Assembly: GCF_015672735.1 (NCBI RefSeq)
Contig: NZ_JADABY010000005.1
Location: forward strand, 1 to 64,000
Length of the DNA: 64,000 bases
Source of the DNA: Citrobacter sp. Res13-Sevr-PEB04-36
GTDB lineage: Bacteria; Pseudomonadota; Gammaproteobacteria; Enterobacterales; Enterobacteriaceae
Direction: 5' to 3'
Under the pieces are notes generated by a model, which saw only the letters and a list, made by a program, of their open reading frames with translations, was not told the DNA's origin and searched no databases. Below, one piece after another: positions 24,934 through 33,828 of the stretch; positions within the stretch are counted from its first letter, which is position 1, and each line of letters opens with the position of its first letter. The position numbers and the translations under genes are program-made.

Positions 24934-26717
24934 TAAGCGTCCTTATTCCATTGCTCATCTTTGAGTGCTGCAGCCATCCATACAGGTGGCTTCGTTCCCT
25001 GCTGCAATTCCTGCAAGTAACGAATTAATATACTGGCAGCATCTGCCGAGTGGCGAGCCAAAAGGCATGCACCAGAAAAACCCTTAGGTCTACGAGTCCA
25101 ATCCGATGCTTGCCTTAACTGGCTAATTAAACCTTCCATTACAGGCACTTGTTCCTCACGAGGAAGCGTTTCCAAAAGAGCTTCTGCTGCGGGAGAACTG
25201 GTATTTTTCATTTCAATGAGTGCATTCAGTGCTTCCCGCCCATACGGCGATAAACCAACCACATATGCACCTATTGGCATAGTTTCTCTGGACAGATATA
25301 TGGCGGCTCTCAAATCGATTCCACCAAGGCGCGGTTCAAGCTGAGCCCATTGAGCAATGAAAGCTTTAGTTGTTGGATTATCAGTCCATGTCTTTGGCGC
25401 TTCAGTAGGTATTTGACCGTCAGCTTCCTCAAGCTGTTTAAGCAACTGTGGTATACCTTGTTCAATATCCACTAGATGATATAAGTCAGCGGTACCATCT
25501 ACTCCAACACATCGCTCAAAGATTACTAACTTAGTGATGATTGCTTCATCCAAAGGCATTGCTCGCCGCTTGGCAATTTGAGATCGCATTTTAACAACAT
25601 TCAACAAGCGCTTAACGATTCTAGGATTGCCATGGATAATTGGCGAATTGGCTAATACAGGAGCAATACGGTCCGCACGAGCAAATGCCAAAGCGAGGTT
25701 ACTATCCTCAGACTCACCAGTCATTTCCAGAGCGTCCTGGCGTGTTATAGGTTCATCTTTCCAAGATTGCTGTAATGCCTTTTCCAAGCCGTCACGGAGC
25801 GTAGTAAGTTTTTCGCCTTTTAAGCCATGCTCAATTGCATAAAGCATGAACAGATATGAACGAATCTCACGCACCCCTGCTTTTGGCACCCGAATAGGAA
25901 CCTGGATGAGCTTATCAAGATAGTCTATTTGATGCCGCTGTGATGCCCCCTTGAAGTAATCAGCTACTGAAGAACGAATCATGTCCTCATCTGCTGCAAT
26001 GATAAAGGCTGTATTAGTTAAGAAAAGGAATAACCTGATCGCTTCAAGTGTATGGATAGCATTAGCCGGTAGGCAGCGATCGAGGTTATCAATTACCACG
26101 ATGAGTGGCTTGCCAAGCTCTTCTAAAATTTCCCCATATTCCTTACGAAATGCATCAATCTGCTGAGGAGGGCTTTTTTTAGCCTCAGGTTTAATCAAAC
26201 CACCAGCCTTCTCTTTGCTTTCTTTAGCCAGATTGCCCAAAGCCTCATATTCTTCCTGGCTTTGGATACCGTCGGTAGCATTCCTAAACGCGCCAATTCC
26301 CCTAGAAAGTAAACCGCCAGTAGGGACTCCAGCAAATAAAGCAGCTCCTTCCGCCAGAAGCCCCATTGCTCTAAACCCATCAACTCGGCTCAGAAGTCTC
26401 TTCGCTTTTGAGATGAGAGTCGTATTTCCATCAGCTGCTTTTGTCAATGCTGTAGCGATGACTTCAAGTAAAGCTGCTCGCGCATCGTCATAGCCCTGAT
26501 AGAGCCAAGAGTCAAAATTAATTACAATCCAATCTTTTTCATCTTGCTCAAGTTTTTGCTCTATCAATTTCAAAAGTGAAGATTTACCTGCCCCCCAATT
26601 TCCAAAAATGCCGATTGATACTGGTAACATGTTTTCGGTAGTAAGCACGTCTACAGCTAACTGGGATACTTCACCAAAATTTAGGTAATCCTCTGATGAT
26701 TCCTTATCTGACCACAT
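24933..26717 (-). CDS. qatA: Qat defence protein QatA (KAP-family ATPase)
   Basis: A 594-residue KAP P-loop NTPase with Walker A GNWGAGKSS (residues 39-47), a hydrophobic region inserted between the A and B motifs (about residues 115-140), and Walker B PLIVVIDNLDRC near 205. KAP ATPases are often membrane-associated. It is the first gene of qatABCD and carries the ATP-driven activity of the system. The 104-base gap to the upstream zinc-finger gene could hold a promoter, but co-transcription with it is equally possible. Confidence 0.93.
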   Translation of the reverse strand: MWSDKESSEDYLNFGEVSQLAVDVLTTENMLPVSIGIFGNWGAGKSSLLKLIEQKLEQDEKDWIVINFDSWLYQGYDDARAALLEVIATALTKAADGNTTLISKAKRLLSRVDGFRAMGLLAEGAALFAGVPTGGLLSRGIGAFRNATDGIQSQEEYEALGNLAKESKEKAGGLIKPEAKKSPPQQIDAFRKEYGEILEELGKPLIVVIDNLDRCLPANAIHTLEAIRLFLFLTNTAFIIAADEDMIRSSVADYFKGASQRHQIDYLDKLIQVPIRVPKAGVREIRSYLFMLYAIEHGLKGEKLTTLRDGLEKALQQSWKDEPITRQDALEMTGESEDSNLALAFARADRIAPVLANSPIIHGNPRIVKRLLNVVKMRSQIAKRRAMPLDEAIITKLVIFERCVGVDGTADLYHLVDIEQGIPQLLKQLEEADGQIPTEAPKTWTDNPTTKAFIAQWAQLEPRLGGIDLRAAIYLSRETMPIGAYVVGLSPYGREALNALIEMKNTSSPAAEALLETLPREEQVPVMEGLISQLRQASDWTRRPKGFSGACLLARHSADAASILIRYLQELQQGTKPPVWMAAALKDEQWNKDA

Positions 26718-26821
26718 CTATTTATCCTTATTTCTCTTGACTGATGGAAGATTCAAATCCCAGGGCAAGGTCTATTCAAGATGTTGCTTCGGTTATCAAC
26801 TTGTTAAGGGTTACAACTCAA

Positions 26822-27754
26822 CTACCTGATTATATTTTCAATTCTCGGATAAGTGATATGCCCAATGATCGCACAAATCAGCCTGTAATCGGCTACGTAG
26901 AAGACCTCATGGTCCTCAGTACTTTGCTCACCGATGAAGAAAATCTGAGCCCTGTCTTTTAGCTTTTTCTTCCCTGCATCCTTCGCTTCTTCCTGGGCGG
27001 CCTCCAACTCGTTTCGAAGTGCTGTGCGTTTAGCTTGGGACCAGCCGCTCCATTCCACATGGAGTTTGTAACTTCGAGAAGGCTTGAGCTTTCCGGATTC
27101 ATCTTTAACCCATTCTCCCGAAAGCGGAATGACAATCCGATTCTCATCTTGCTCAAATTTTTGCCACAACAACTGTGAGTAGAAAACTCGCAGTTCCGGA
27201 TAGGGCTGAATCGGATCTTTAAGTTTTTTAAAGACAGTCATGTAAGTATCGGCATCAATATCCGGTATATGTAGTGACATACCTCGATCATAAGGGAAAC
27301 GAATAAACGCTCTACAAATCTGACGAATAGCATTAACCGGACGACGCGATTGCCGTGTTGGTGCATTGCCTTTACTGGATGTTGATGATGCAGAACGCGT
27401 TGTGCTCGAATTGTTTTCACCACCCGTTGTGTCAGGATCAACAACCGGGCGTTTTTCAATCAACTTTAACCCTGCAGGCATCAAACCCGGTGCACTGTCC
27501 AAGAGATGGCGGACGCTTTTCTTCTGGCCCTGCTTAACAACAGTGCTCTCAGCATCAGCATCGCAGTTGATGTGTTCTTTTCCTGGCATTTTATTAAACG
27601 ACGGTCTTTTCTTACTGCCTTTTTGCCAGGCGGAAGGATACATTTCGATTCCGCATCCCCAGCAGACATAACCACTGGTATCAACGATATCCAACAACCA
27701 GAGCTCTTCAGCATCCACTTTTTCTCCGGTGCGTTTGTCACGAGCAGATTCCAT
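26822..27754 (-). CDS. CoiA-like zinc-finger protein in the defence block
   Basis: A 310-residue protein I cannot assign to a named family. The N-terminus (residues 3-65) resembles the CoiA-type treble-clef: ARDKRTGEKVDAEE, then Cys31-x-x-Cys34 and His61-x-x-Cys64. A Ser/Thr/Arg-rich linker (about 115-145) follows. The C-terminal part ends in a Lys/Glu-rich helix and a DHEVFYVADYRLICAIIGH segment. AGGAGG precedes the ATG. It lies between the three-gene ATPase cassette and qatA in the same direction, 88 bases from the first and 104 from the second, and could belong to either. No nuclease motif is certain. Confidence 0.6.
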   Translation of the reverse strand: MESARDKRTGEKVDAEELWLLDIVDTSGYVCWGCGIEMYPSAWQKGSKKRPSFNKMPGKEHINCDADAESTVVKQGQKKSVRHLLDSAPGLMPAGLKLIEKRPVVDPDTTGGENNSSTTRSASSTSSKGNAPTRQSRRPVNAIRQICRAFIRFPYDRGMSLHIPDIDADTYMTVFKKLKDPIQPYPELRVFYSQLLWQKFEQDENRIVIPLSGEWVKDESGKLKPSRSYKLHVEWSGWSQAKRTALRNELEAAQEEAKDAGKKKLKDRAQIFFIGEQSTEDHEVFYVADYRLICAIIGHITYPRIENIIR

Positions 27755-27801
27755 CCTTTCCTCCTAAAATGAACAGCCCTCGAGTTTTCTCAGGTTGAGA
27801 T

Positions 27802-27842
27802 CCTAACAGCCCTGCTTTATCACCTGGCCCAGCGCTGTTAGG
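27802..27842 (-). repeat. Inverted repeat after the SMC-like ATPase gene
   Basis: CCTAACAGC and GCTGTTAGG pair across 23 bases, immediately after the ATPase stop. It lacks a T tract. It may reduce read-through into the zinc-finger and qat genes, and marks a likely boundary of the upstream cassette. Confidence 0.45.
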
Positions 27843-30827
27843 TTACCTGGTTATCCGCATCTCAGATGCCGTCACCCCTTCAGGTGTAGGAACGAGTGAC
27901 CACAAGCGTGCATCAATGCCATCATTTTGCAGTTTGCGCATGAAATAACGCGCCTGAAGGGCATCATGTGTTGCAATTACAACCTGGAAGCCATGATCAA
28001 CTATGTAATCACGCAGCAAATCGAATACGGACGCTGCATGGACCAAGTCATGATGCTGTGTTGGGTCATCCAGAAGAAGGCAGCGCCATGAGGACCACTG
28101 GTGCTCCAATGCCATGGAGAGCAAGAAGGTAAGCTGTAGATCAGTAAGCTGAGCTTCGCTCGCTATCGCCGGAACCGGTACTGACTCCCCATGTAACGGA
28201 ACAGATACTTCAGCATGTTCCTTTCTGTAGATACTGCGAAAACCCAAACTGGTGCCAGTAAAGCGCTGTTCTCTGACTACGCGTTTGAGCAAAGCCTGCC
28301 ACCTTGGAACGACAGAGAGCACATGTTTTTGTACATTCGAGATTTCAGTAGACAGGCAACGATTGAGCGTCTCCATCGCTTCAGATAATTGCAGCAACTG
28401 CGTCTGATTTGTTCTCTCGTTATCAATTCGCTGGCTAAGGTTCGTAGCGAATTCCTGCTCCGATGATGTTCCTCGGCGACGATCTATAAGCCCTTGCGCC
28501 AAACGAGTCTTTTCCAGCTTACTCCAAGTACCAATCTCAATTTTGAGTGTTTGTAACTGTTCTGAATGTCGGGACAGGTCGGCAACAGAAGACTGCAGTT
28601 GAATCTCTTTACTGCTCGCCACTTCGAGAGCGGGATCACCGGGAAAGGAGAGTTGTCTCCATGAATACCGGATTGAGGCTAGCTGAGCCTGAGCGTCAGT
28701 AATCTGCTTTTCGAGAACACTTATCTTATTATTAGCTTCAGTTAAAGAGGTACTCTGTCTATCCAATGCAGACTGCTCAGCCTCAATTTTTGATTTTAAT
28801 TCAGCTAGTTGAATCGTATTTTTATTTTGTTCAGTGGACAAATCAGCCAGCGTTTTTGAAGGGAGTGCCCCTTCTGTTATTGCAGCTAATGCAGCGGTTG
28901 TTTGTACAAGACTAGCCAAGGCTCCGGCCCGATTCTGACGCGCAATATCCAGTTCGCGAGTCGACGTTTGATATGCGTTTTTAGACGCTTCCAATATTTC
29001 AGGTGTCGGTAGGGGGGCAAGGTTAAGCTGTTTTTCGTCAAGCTGCTGTTTCGCTGAAGCATTTGATTCTTCGCGACGTTGGATAGATGCTTTCGCTAGT
29101 TGTACCGTATCTCCATCAAGAAGGATGTTTGTTTTGAGTTGATTGATCTCCGCTATTGAGCGAACGATATCGCCTCGCAGTGCAATAATTTTACTCTGGC
29201 ACGTTTTCAATTCTGTTTCAGTATGCGTCACTGTTTCTGTGCATTTACGCAAGTGATCGGATGCTGTTTTAACTCGCTGTTCTGCTTCGATGACTTTGGG
29301 GTCTATAGCCTCTAATGATCTAGTAATGCGTTCATGGAGAACGGCAGCGCCGTGTTCCACTCCACATAAAGGGCAGTCCCCGCGATCCTCTGGTAAATGT
29401 GCGGCAATGGTAGCTACAGATTGCCTTATAGAGTCAGCAGTAGACGTGAGCATCTCATGGAACTGCTTCGCTGAAAGCTCATCTGTTTCAGCTGATACCT
29501 TTAACGAATTCGCGGTATGAAGATACTCCTGAAGTACACGCTCCTGAATTTCCTCATTGCTAACCAAGTCGGTAATGGCCGCAATATGTTGAAGAATGTC
29601 TTCCCAGCGCTTGATAAGTTGATGAGTAGTGAGTACTTCACTATCTACAAGCTGCAGAGACTTACGCTGTTTATTTATAAGTTCATGTTCAATACGTAGC
29701 TGTTCGTTCCCCTCATGTACGTGACGCAAGGTTGATGCCAGAGACTGGGCGTCGGCCAACGCTTTGTCAGCTGACGCCAAGTCAAGCTTACATTGCTCGA
29801 AGGCCTCTTTGGTTCGCGCCTCACTATTGAGCCGGTTAAGCTGCTGTATAATTACATCACGTTCTGCTTCAGCTGTGACAAGTTCCTTCTGGAGTTTATC
29901 TTTTTTATCAACTAGCTGGGCTCGTTCCTGTTCTTTTTGTGTCAGTTCCTCTTTAGCAGTTATAAGCTCATTGCCAAGCTGCTCAGAACGCGCTTGCTCA
30001 GAAACGAACCGGCCAATTAGTCCATCCACTTCCATAAGCGCAGTAATCTGTTCGCGAAGTCGGTTCAGCTTTGCTTGTACTGTTTGCTCTAATGCCTCGT
30101 GCATTGTTTCCAGATTGCTGATACCCACTGGCGGAACCAGTAAACCTACTGGCAATTGTTCTGCACTCTGAGTATTGCGAGCGATGTCTGAGATTGATTC
30201 TGCGATGTTTTCTTTACTACGCAGGGCCCCCTGAGATTGTGATGCCGCCTGGTCCCGATCAAGAATCAGACTTTGCCACTCCCCAAGCTCAGCTTCGAGC
30301 GCCTCAAGGGCTCCCTTTGCTTGCTTCAGCTTTTCAGTGAGAACGCGGCGAATGCCGCCAAGAGCATTACTAACTAGGGTTCCATCTTTACCGATTGGCA
30401 AGCGAGCCAGTTGAGCGCCCGCAACTTTTGCATCCGCTTTGACCAGCCATTGGCCCTCGCGCTGATCCAGTAAGTGGGTAAGTCTTAATAAAAAGGGGAT
30501 GTCCTCCGAATTCGTATCCGGAAAAAGAGAGCTTAAATCACCAGTCCTTTCGACGTCACCTTCGTTGCTCACCTGCGCAGAGGCTTGTACATCCCCAAAA
30601 TCCAAGACCACCTTAGCGACAGTCTGGCTGTCCCTGATAATGGGTGAAAGATTCTCGCCTAGACGAGAAATATTACCCGTGAGACTAAATTCGATCGCTT
30701 CGAAGAAGGCCGTTTTCCCCGTACCGTTAGGGGCCAGTAAAATGGTTGCACCGCCACTTAGCTCAATTTTGGTGTCGGTACCGTATCGGCGGACATTTGA
30801 GAGTGTGATAGATTTAAGTTGTTTCAT
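27843..30827 (-). CDS. SMC/Rad50-like ATPase (ABC-three-component type)
   Basis: A 994-residue ABC ATPase with Walker A APNGTGKT (residues 32-39), long coiled coils (about 160-470 and 500-870), and a hinge with a single zinc-hook motif CPLC at 485-488. The C-terminal end has the Walker B-like LLLDDP near 917-922 and an H loop VVIATHD near 950. The signature is degenerate, and Asp replaces the usual catalytic Glu of Walker B. It overlaps the preceding small gene by ATGA, forming a three-gene operon with it and a Cap4-like nuclease, which is the layout of ABC-three-component defence systems. Its role is probably DNA-state sensing. Confidence 0.82.
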   Translation of the reverse strand: MKQLKSITLSNVRRYGTDTKIELSGGATILLAPNGTGKTAFFEAIEFSLTGNISRLGENLSPIIRDSQTVAKVVLDFGDVQASAQVSNEGDVERTGDLSSLFPDTNSEDIPFLLRLTHLLDQREGQWLVKADAKVAGAQLARLPIGKDGTLVSNALGGIRRVLTEKLKQAKGALEALEAELGEWQSLILDRDQAASQSQGALRSKENIAESISDIARNTQSAEQLPVGLLVPPVGISNLETMHEALEQTVQAKLNRLREQITALMEVDGLIGRFVSEQARSEQLGNELITAKEELTQKEQERAQLVDKKDKLQKELVTAEAERDVIIQQLNRLNSEARTKEAFEQCKLDLASADKALADAQSLASTLRHVHEGNEQLRIEHELINKQRKSLQLVDSEVLTTHQLIKRWEDILQHIAAITDLVSNEEIQERVLQEYLHTANSLKVSAETDELSAKQFHEMLTSTADSIRQSVATIAAHLPEDRGDCPLCGVEHGAAVLHERITRSLEAIDPKVIEAEQRVKTASDHLRKCTETVTHTETELKTCQSKIIALRGDIVRSIAEINQLKTNILLDGDTVQLAKASIQRREESNASAKQQLDEKQLNLAPLPTPEILEASKNAYQTSTRELDIARQNRAGALASLVQTTAALAAITEGALPSKTLADLSTEQNKNTIQLAELKSKIEAEQSALDRQSTSLTEANNKISVLEKQITDAQAQLASIRYSWRQLSFPGDPALEVASSKEIQLQSSVADLSRHSEQLQTLKIEIGTWSKLEKTRLAQGLIDRRRGTSSEQEFATNLSQRIDNERTNQTQLLQLSEAMETLNRCLSTEISNVQKHVLSVVPRWQALLKRVVREQRFTGTSLGFRSIYRKEHAEVSVPLHGESVPVPAIASEAQLTDLQLTFLLSMALEHQWSSWRCLLLDDPTQHHDLVHAASVFDLLRDYIVDHGFQVVIATHDALQARYFMRKLQNDGIDARLWSLVPTPEGVTASEMRITR

Positions 30828-31423
30828 TGAAAGTCCTTCTCTCCAAACATCATATCCCTCAGCGCATTAACAATTTCATCGCCAGATTTCTCAGAGAGCA
30901 ACAATTCACGCCATGTTTCGAGATGAGGTTCTACCCAAGAGTGTGCTTGCCCCATCGAGTTCAGAGACGCTAGCAGAGGATCGCTGATATCATTCCCACC
31001 TCTCGCAGGTGTTAAAGACGCCAGAAAACTTCGATCAAGGAAGGAGTCAATATCTTCCTGCTTTCTGAACACCACCTTCCTGCAAAATCGATCGTCCGTT
31101 TCAAAACGGGCAGCATCTTCTGACTCAACTCCATCGATGAGCATAAACATGTAAAGGTCTGCTGTCTGAGGCTCTGCAAGTATGTCTCGGATATCAGCGG
31201 CCCATCGGAAAGCGCTCTGGATATTATCCACGTTACTAGGAAATGCTGTGATCAGCACTGTTCGCCATCCAGCATTTTCCCGATTAATGCGTCTGAGTTG
31301 TATTGCAGTCATGCCGATATCAATTGAGGGTGAAACCATTTCGTCCACATCTGGAAAATGAACTTCATAGCGGCCCTTAGCACGCTTGGTTATAGCAGTA
31401 ACGAGTTCTTGGATTGTCGGCAT
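30824..31423 (-). CDS. Middle component of the ABC-three-component-like cassette
   Basis: A 199-residue protein without a motif I can name. It starts MPTIQELVTAITKRAKGRYEV at 31423, one base after the upstream stop (TGAAATG), and ends with an ATGA overlap into the ATPase gene. The longer frame starting at 31516 overlaps the upstream gene by 92 bases and is unlikely. The segment YMFMLIDGVESEDAARFETDDRFCRKVV resembles the small linker proteins between effector and ATPase in three-component systems. The family call rests mainly on position and size. Confidence 0.6.
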   Translation of the reverse strand: MPTIQELVTAITKRAKGRYEVHFPDVDEMVSPSIDIGMTAIQLRRINRENAGWRTVLITAFPSNVDNIQSAFRWAADIRDILAEPQTADLYMFMLIDGVESEDAARFETDDRFCRKVVFRKQEDIDSFLDRSFLASLTPARGGNDISDPLLASLNSMGQAHSWVEPHLETWRELLLSEKSGDEIVNALRDMMFGEKDFQ

Positions 31424-31424
31424 T

Positions 31425-33332
31425 TCAGGATCCCTTCGCATTCTTCTCAATGGCCGATTCACGAGCGAGCTTTCGATCTTGCCACTGCTTAGTGAAATGT
31501 TGGCGTACGGAGTCAAGTGTTCCGTTATGTAAATGACGAAACATACCAGACCGCGTGACGAGCAGGTGAGGTTGACGCTCCGCGGCCATACTGGTCGCAG
31601 TCTCTGCGTCGTCAGCCATACCTATATTCAATAATTCTGATGGGGATGTACTCACACCCGATAAGATAACGATGGGATCCGGATTAGGGCCAATAACGTC
31701 TATTAACGGATCGTCAGAAAGCTCACGTACTCCCGAAAAACCACCCGCAGGACCAGACCAGTACTTAAGAGCAATGCTCAATACTGGGCCACCTTCCTGA
31801 AAAGATTCCCAGTTATTACTGTCCTCAGGCAAACCCACAGCAACCAGTAATAAGGTTTCAACAGCGGTAACAAGAAGATTTAAAGTACGAAGGCCCAGGC
31901 GAAGCGCATATCTTTCATTTTTTTTCTCCGTTTTCGGATAGAGAAGCTGATCCATGAATTTTCGGCGTTTTTCTGGTGCAGCTGCGAACCCACTCAGCCA
32001 TGACTGCCAAACCTTCTCCATCGCATCTGCTAGCGCCGAATCTGAGATTGAGCCAAGCTTTTCTGAAACCCCTTGAAGAAGGCGTTGCCACAGCACGTCG
32101 TCCATAGCTTTAGCAAGCGCTTCAGCTTCTCCTCGAGCAGCATTTACTGTCTTAAATTCATAATCCTGTGCACAGGATAGGCGTTCGGCATTTTCAAGCC
32201 AAGGTAGGTCGCTGAAGTCATGTTCTGCACAGCCAAGTGTGTGTCCAATTTCATGACCAACGCTACTGCGCCACACTGGTTCACCTAACATCAGCCCCTG
32301 ACTGCCTTGGGGTAAATGCAAAGCTATACGCACAATAGCAGAAAGAAGAGTCAGATTATCGCCTAATGGGGGGGAGTAATTGGCATACACTCTGAGCTTG
32401 CGGTTGCCGGGCTCACGACTCCACATGTGCTCAACGACCCCTTTTGCGGACCTATCTGTTGAACCGGCAAGATCAAGCGTTCCGGCTAATGACCAAGTTT
32501 TACTAGCCATATTAGAACCGTCGCTTAACTGATACTGAACCCAGGTTTCAACATCAGGGCGCAGTTCACTTCGCAGTTCTTGGACGACGTCATGGCATCC
32601 CAAGGCTGCTACGTCAGATGTTTCTGCCGCGATATAGGTAATTAAACGGTCCAGTGTACGATTCGGATCGCTGAAGTAACGACCAAGCGAGTGAATTGTC
32701 CGATCTTTTAATGTCGCATCGTTACCAATACAATTGATCTTAACCCGGCGAAGCACATTTCGTATCTGACTCCAATCTTCGAATCCACACCAAGTTGTTA
32801 GCCATAAATAAGCCCTCGTGGTTGGACCATCCTGACGTTTAGCTAATTCCTCTACACTGAGTCCTTTTTGACTACAAAGATCACAGACTTCTTCTAAATG
32901 ATTGACTGAAAAATTATCTTTTATCTGCAGATGCAGACCCACGAGGGTGAGTCTAAACTCACGATTAGGGGATTCATCAAGTTTTCCCGCTTTCGCGATT
33001 CTGGCAAGACTGGAAAACGCCGAGTCTAAAACGGAATTGGTCGGGGAGATGGGCGAGGAACCCTTTCTGGGTTTTTTAGCGAGTTGTACAGCTTTATCAG
33101 GATCTTTGGTACAAAAGTCAGTCGACTGGCGCTTAATCTGTAAATGCTCATAGTGGTCTGTGGTGTGCATGATTACTACATCGTCCCACTCCTCAATGCC
33201 ACCTTGTTCAGCACCAATCGACAGAGGTGCCAGCCTTCCACTTAAGAATTTATCAAGCATGTCCGCCAGACACTGAGCAATCACCAGCTTTTCATAGTCA
33301 GACTTCCGCTCTAACCGGAACCTTCTGAGCAT
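31425..33332 (-). CDS. Cap4/DUF4297-like nuclease effector with an HExxH motif
   Basis: A 635-residue protein, first gene of the three-gene cassette. The N-terminus looks like the PD-(D/E)xK nuclease of Cap4/DUF4297 proteins: EWDD (Asp50/51), then LQIK (Gln65, Lys67). Around residues 360-370 it contains HEIGHTLGCAE, which fits the zinc-protease pattern HExxHxxG, with Glu in place of the usual third ligand. A hydrophobic helix lies near residues 490-505. AAGGAA precedes the ATG. It is likely the DNA-cleaving effector controlled by the ATPase; the protease-like site is unexplained. Confidence 0.65.
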   Translation of the reverse strand: MLRRFRLERKSDYEKLVIAQCLADMLDKFLSGRLAPLSIGAEQGGIEEWDDVVIMHTTDHYEHLQIKRQSTDFCTKDPDKAVQLAKKPRKGSSPISPTNSVLDSAFSSLARIAKAGKLDESPNREFRLTLVGLHLQIKDNFSVNHLEEVCDLCSQKGLSVEELAKRQDGPTTRAYLWLTTWCGFEDWSQIRNVLRRVKINCIGNDATLKDRTIHSLGRYFSDPNRTLDRLITYIAAETSDVAALGCHDVVQELRSELRPDVETWVQYQLSDGSNMASKTWSLAGTLDLAGSTDRSAKGVVEHMWSREPGNRKLRVYANYSPPLGDNLTLLSAIVRIALHLPQGSQGLMLGEPVWRSSVGHEIGHTLGCAEHDFSDLPWLENAERLSCAQDYEFKTVNAARGEAEALAKAMDDVLWQRLLQGVSEKLGSISDSALADAMEKVWQSWLSGFAAAPEKRRKFMDQLLYPKTEKKNERYALRLGLRTLNLLVTAVETLLLVAVGLPEDSNNWESFQEGGPVLSIALKYWSGPAGGFSGVRELSDDPLIDVIGPNPDPIVILSGVSTSPSELLNIGMADDAETATSMAAERQPHLLVTRSGMFRHLHNGTLDSVRQHFTKQWQDRKLARESAIEKNAKGS

Positions 33333-33774
33333 TCAGATTTTCCTTATTGCATTTTCTGCCCCAAAAAAAATTAGGGATATGCTAACCGAATTGGCAAGGG
33401 TTTTATAGTGAGCTTGGTTTCATCTTGCAGTAAGAATTAAACGTTTTTTATGGTTCTTTGTGGCTTACAGCGCTGATAACTTCTTGATGATACATAAATT
33501 GAGAGGCGTACCAGTTGTCAGCGCTACCTTTCTGTAAGGTGTGATAGAAGTTATGCAGGTATCTACGTTGTTGGGTTTAATGACTTAAACTTTTGGGAAT
33601 ACCCTGAATCACTTCAAAGTGTAATTCTCAGGGGTGGAATAGCTATACATCGCTCATAACAGATCCCTCGTTCCTTCAGACGGTTCGCTTAGTGCTGTGA
33701 GTCCAACGAGTGGAAACGCATACCAGCATTATAAAAAATTTCAGACAGATATTATCTCCCTGAACATACCCCTC
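33333..33774. other. Non-coding gap upstream of both the defence block and the CP4-like cargo
   Basis: No gene with a ribosome site is visible. The left side should hold the promoter for the leftward cassette and the right side the promoter for the rightward cargo. The strong terminator at 33775-33806, before the first cargo gene, suggests a short untranslated transcript here. Confidence 0.5.
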
Positions 33775-33806
33775 AACGGCAGAACCACAAGGTTCTGCCG
33801 TTTTTG
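33775..33806 (+). terminator. Strong intrinsic terminator before the GTPase gene
   Basis: A 12-bp perfect stem AACGGCAGAACC/GGTTCTGCCGTT with a 4-base loop runs into a T-rich tract. It lies 23 bases before the GTPase start and follows no visible gene, so it ends an upstream RNA or acts as an attenuator. Confidence 0.8.
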
Positions 33807-33828
33807 TATTCTTTTCAGAGGAGCAGTA

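Noticed and set aside
31425..33332. CBASS effector (Cap4 with a CD-NTase)
   Set aside because: The nuclease start is Cap4-like, but no nucleotidyltransferase gene is present nearby; the partners are an SMC-like ATPase and a small middle protein.
33697..33828. Extended N-terminus of the GTPase
   Set aside because: The extra 44 codons cross a strong terminator and have no ribosome site, whereas the ATG at 33829 has AGAGGAG upstream.
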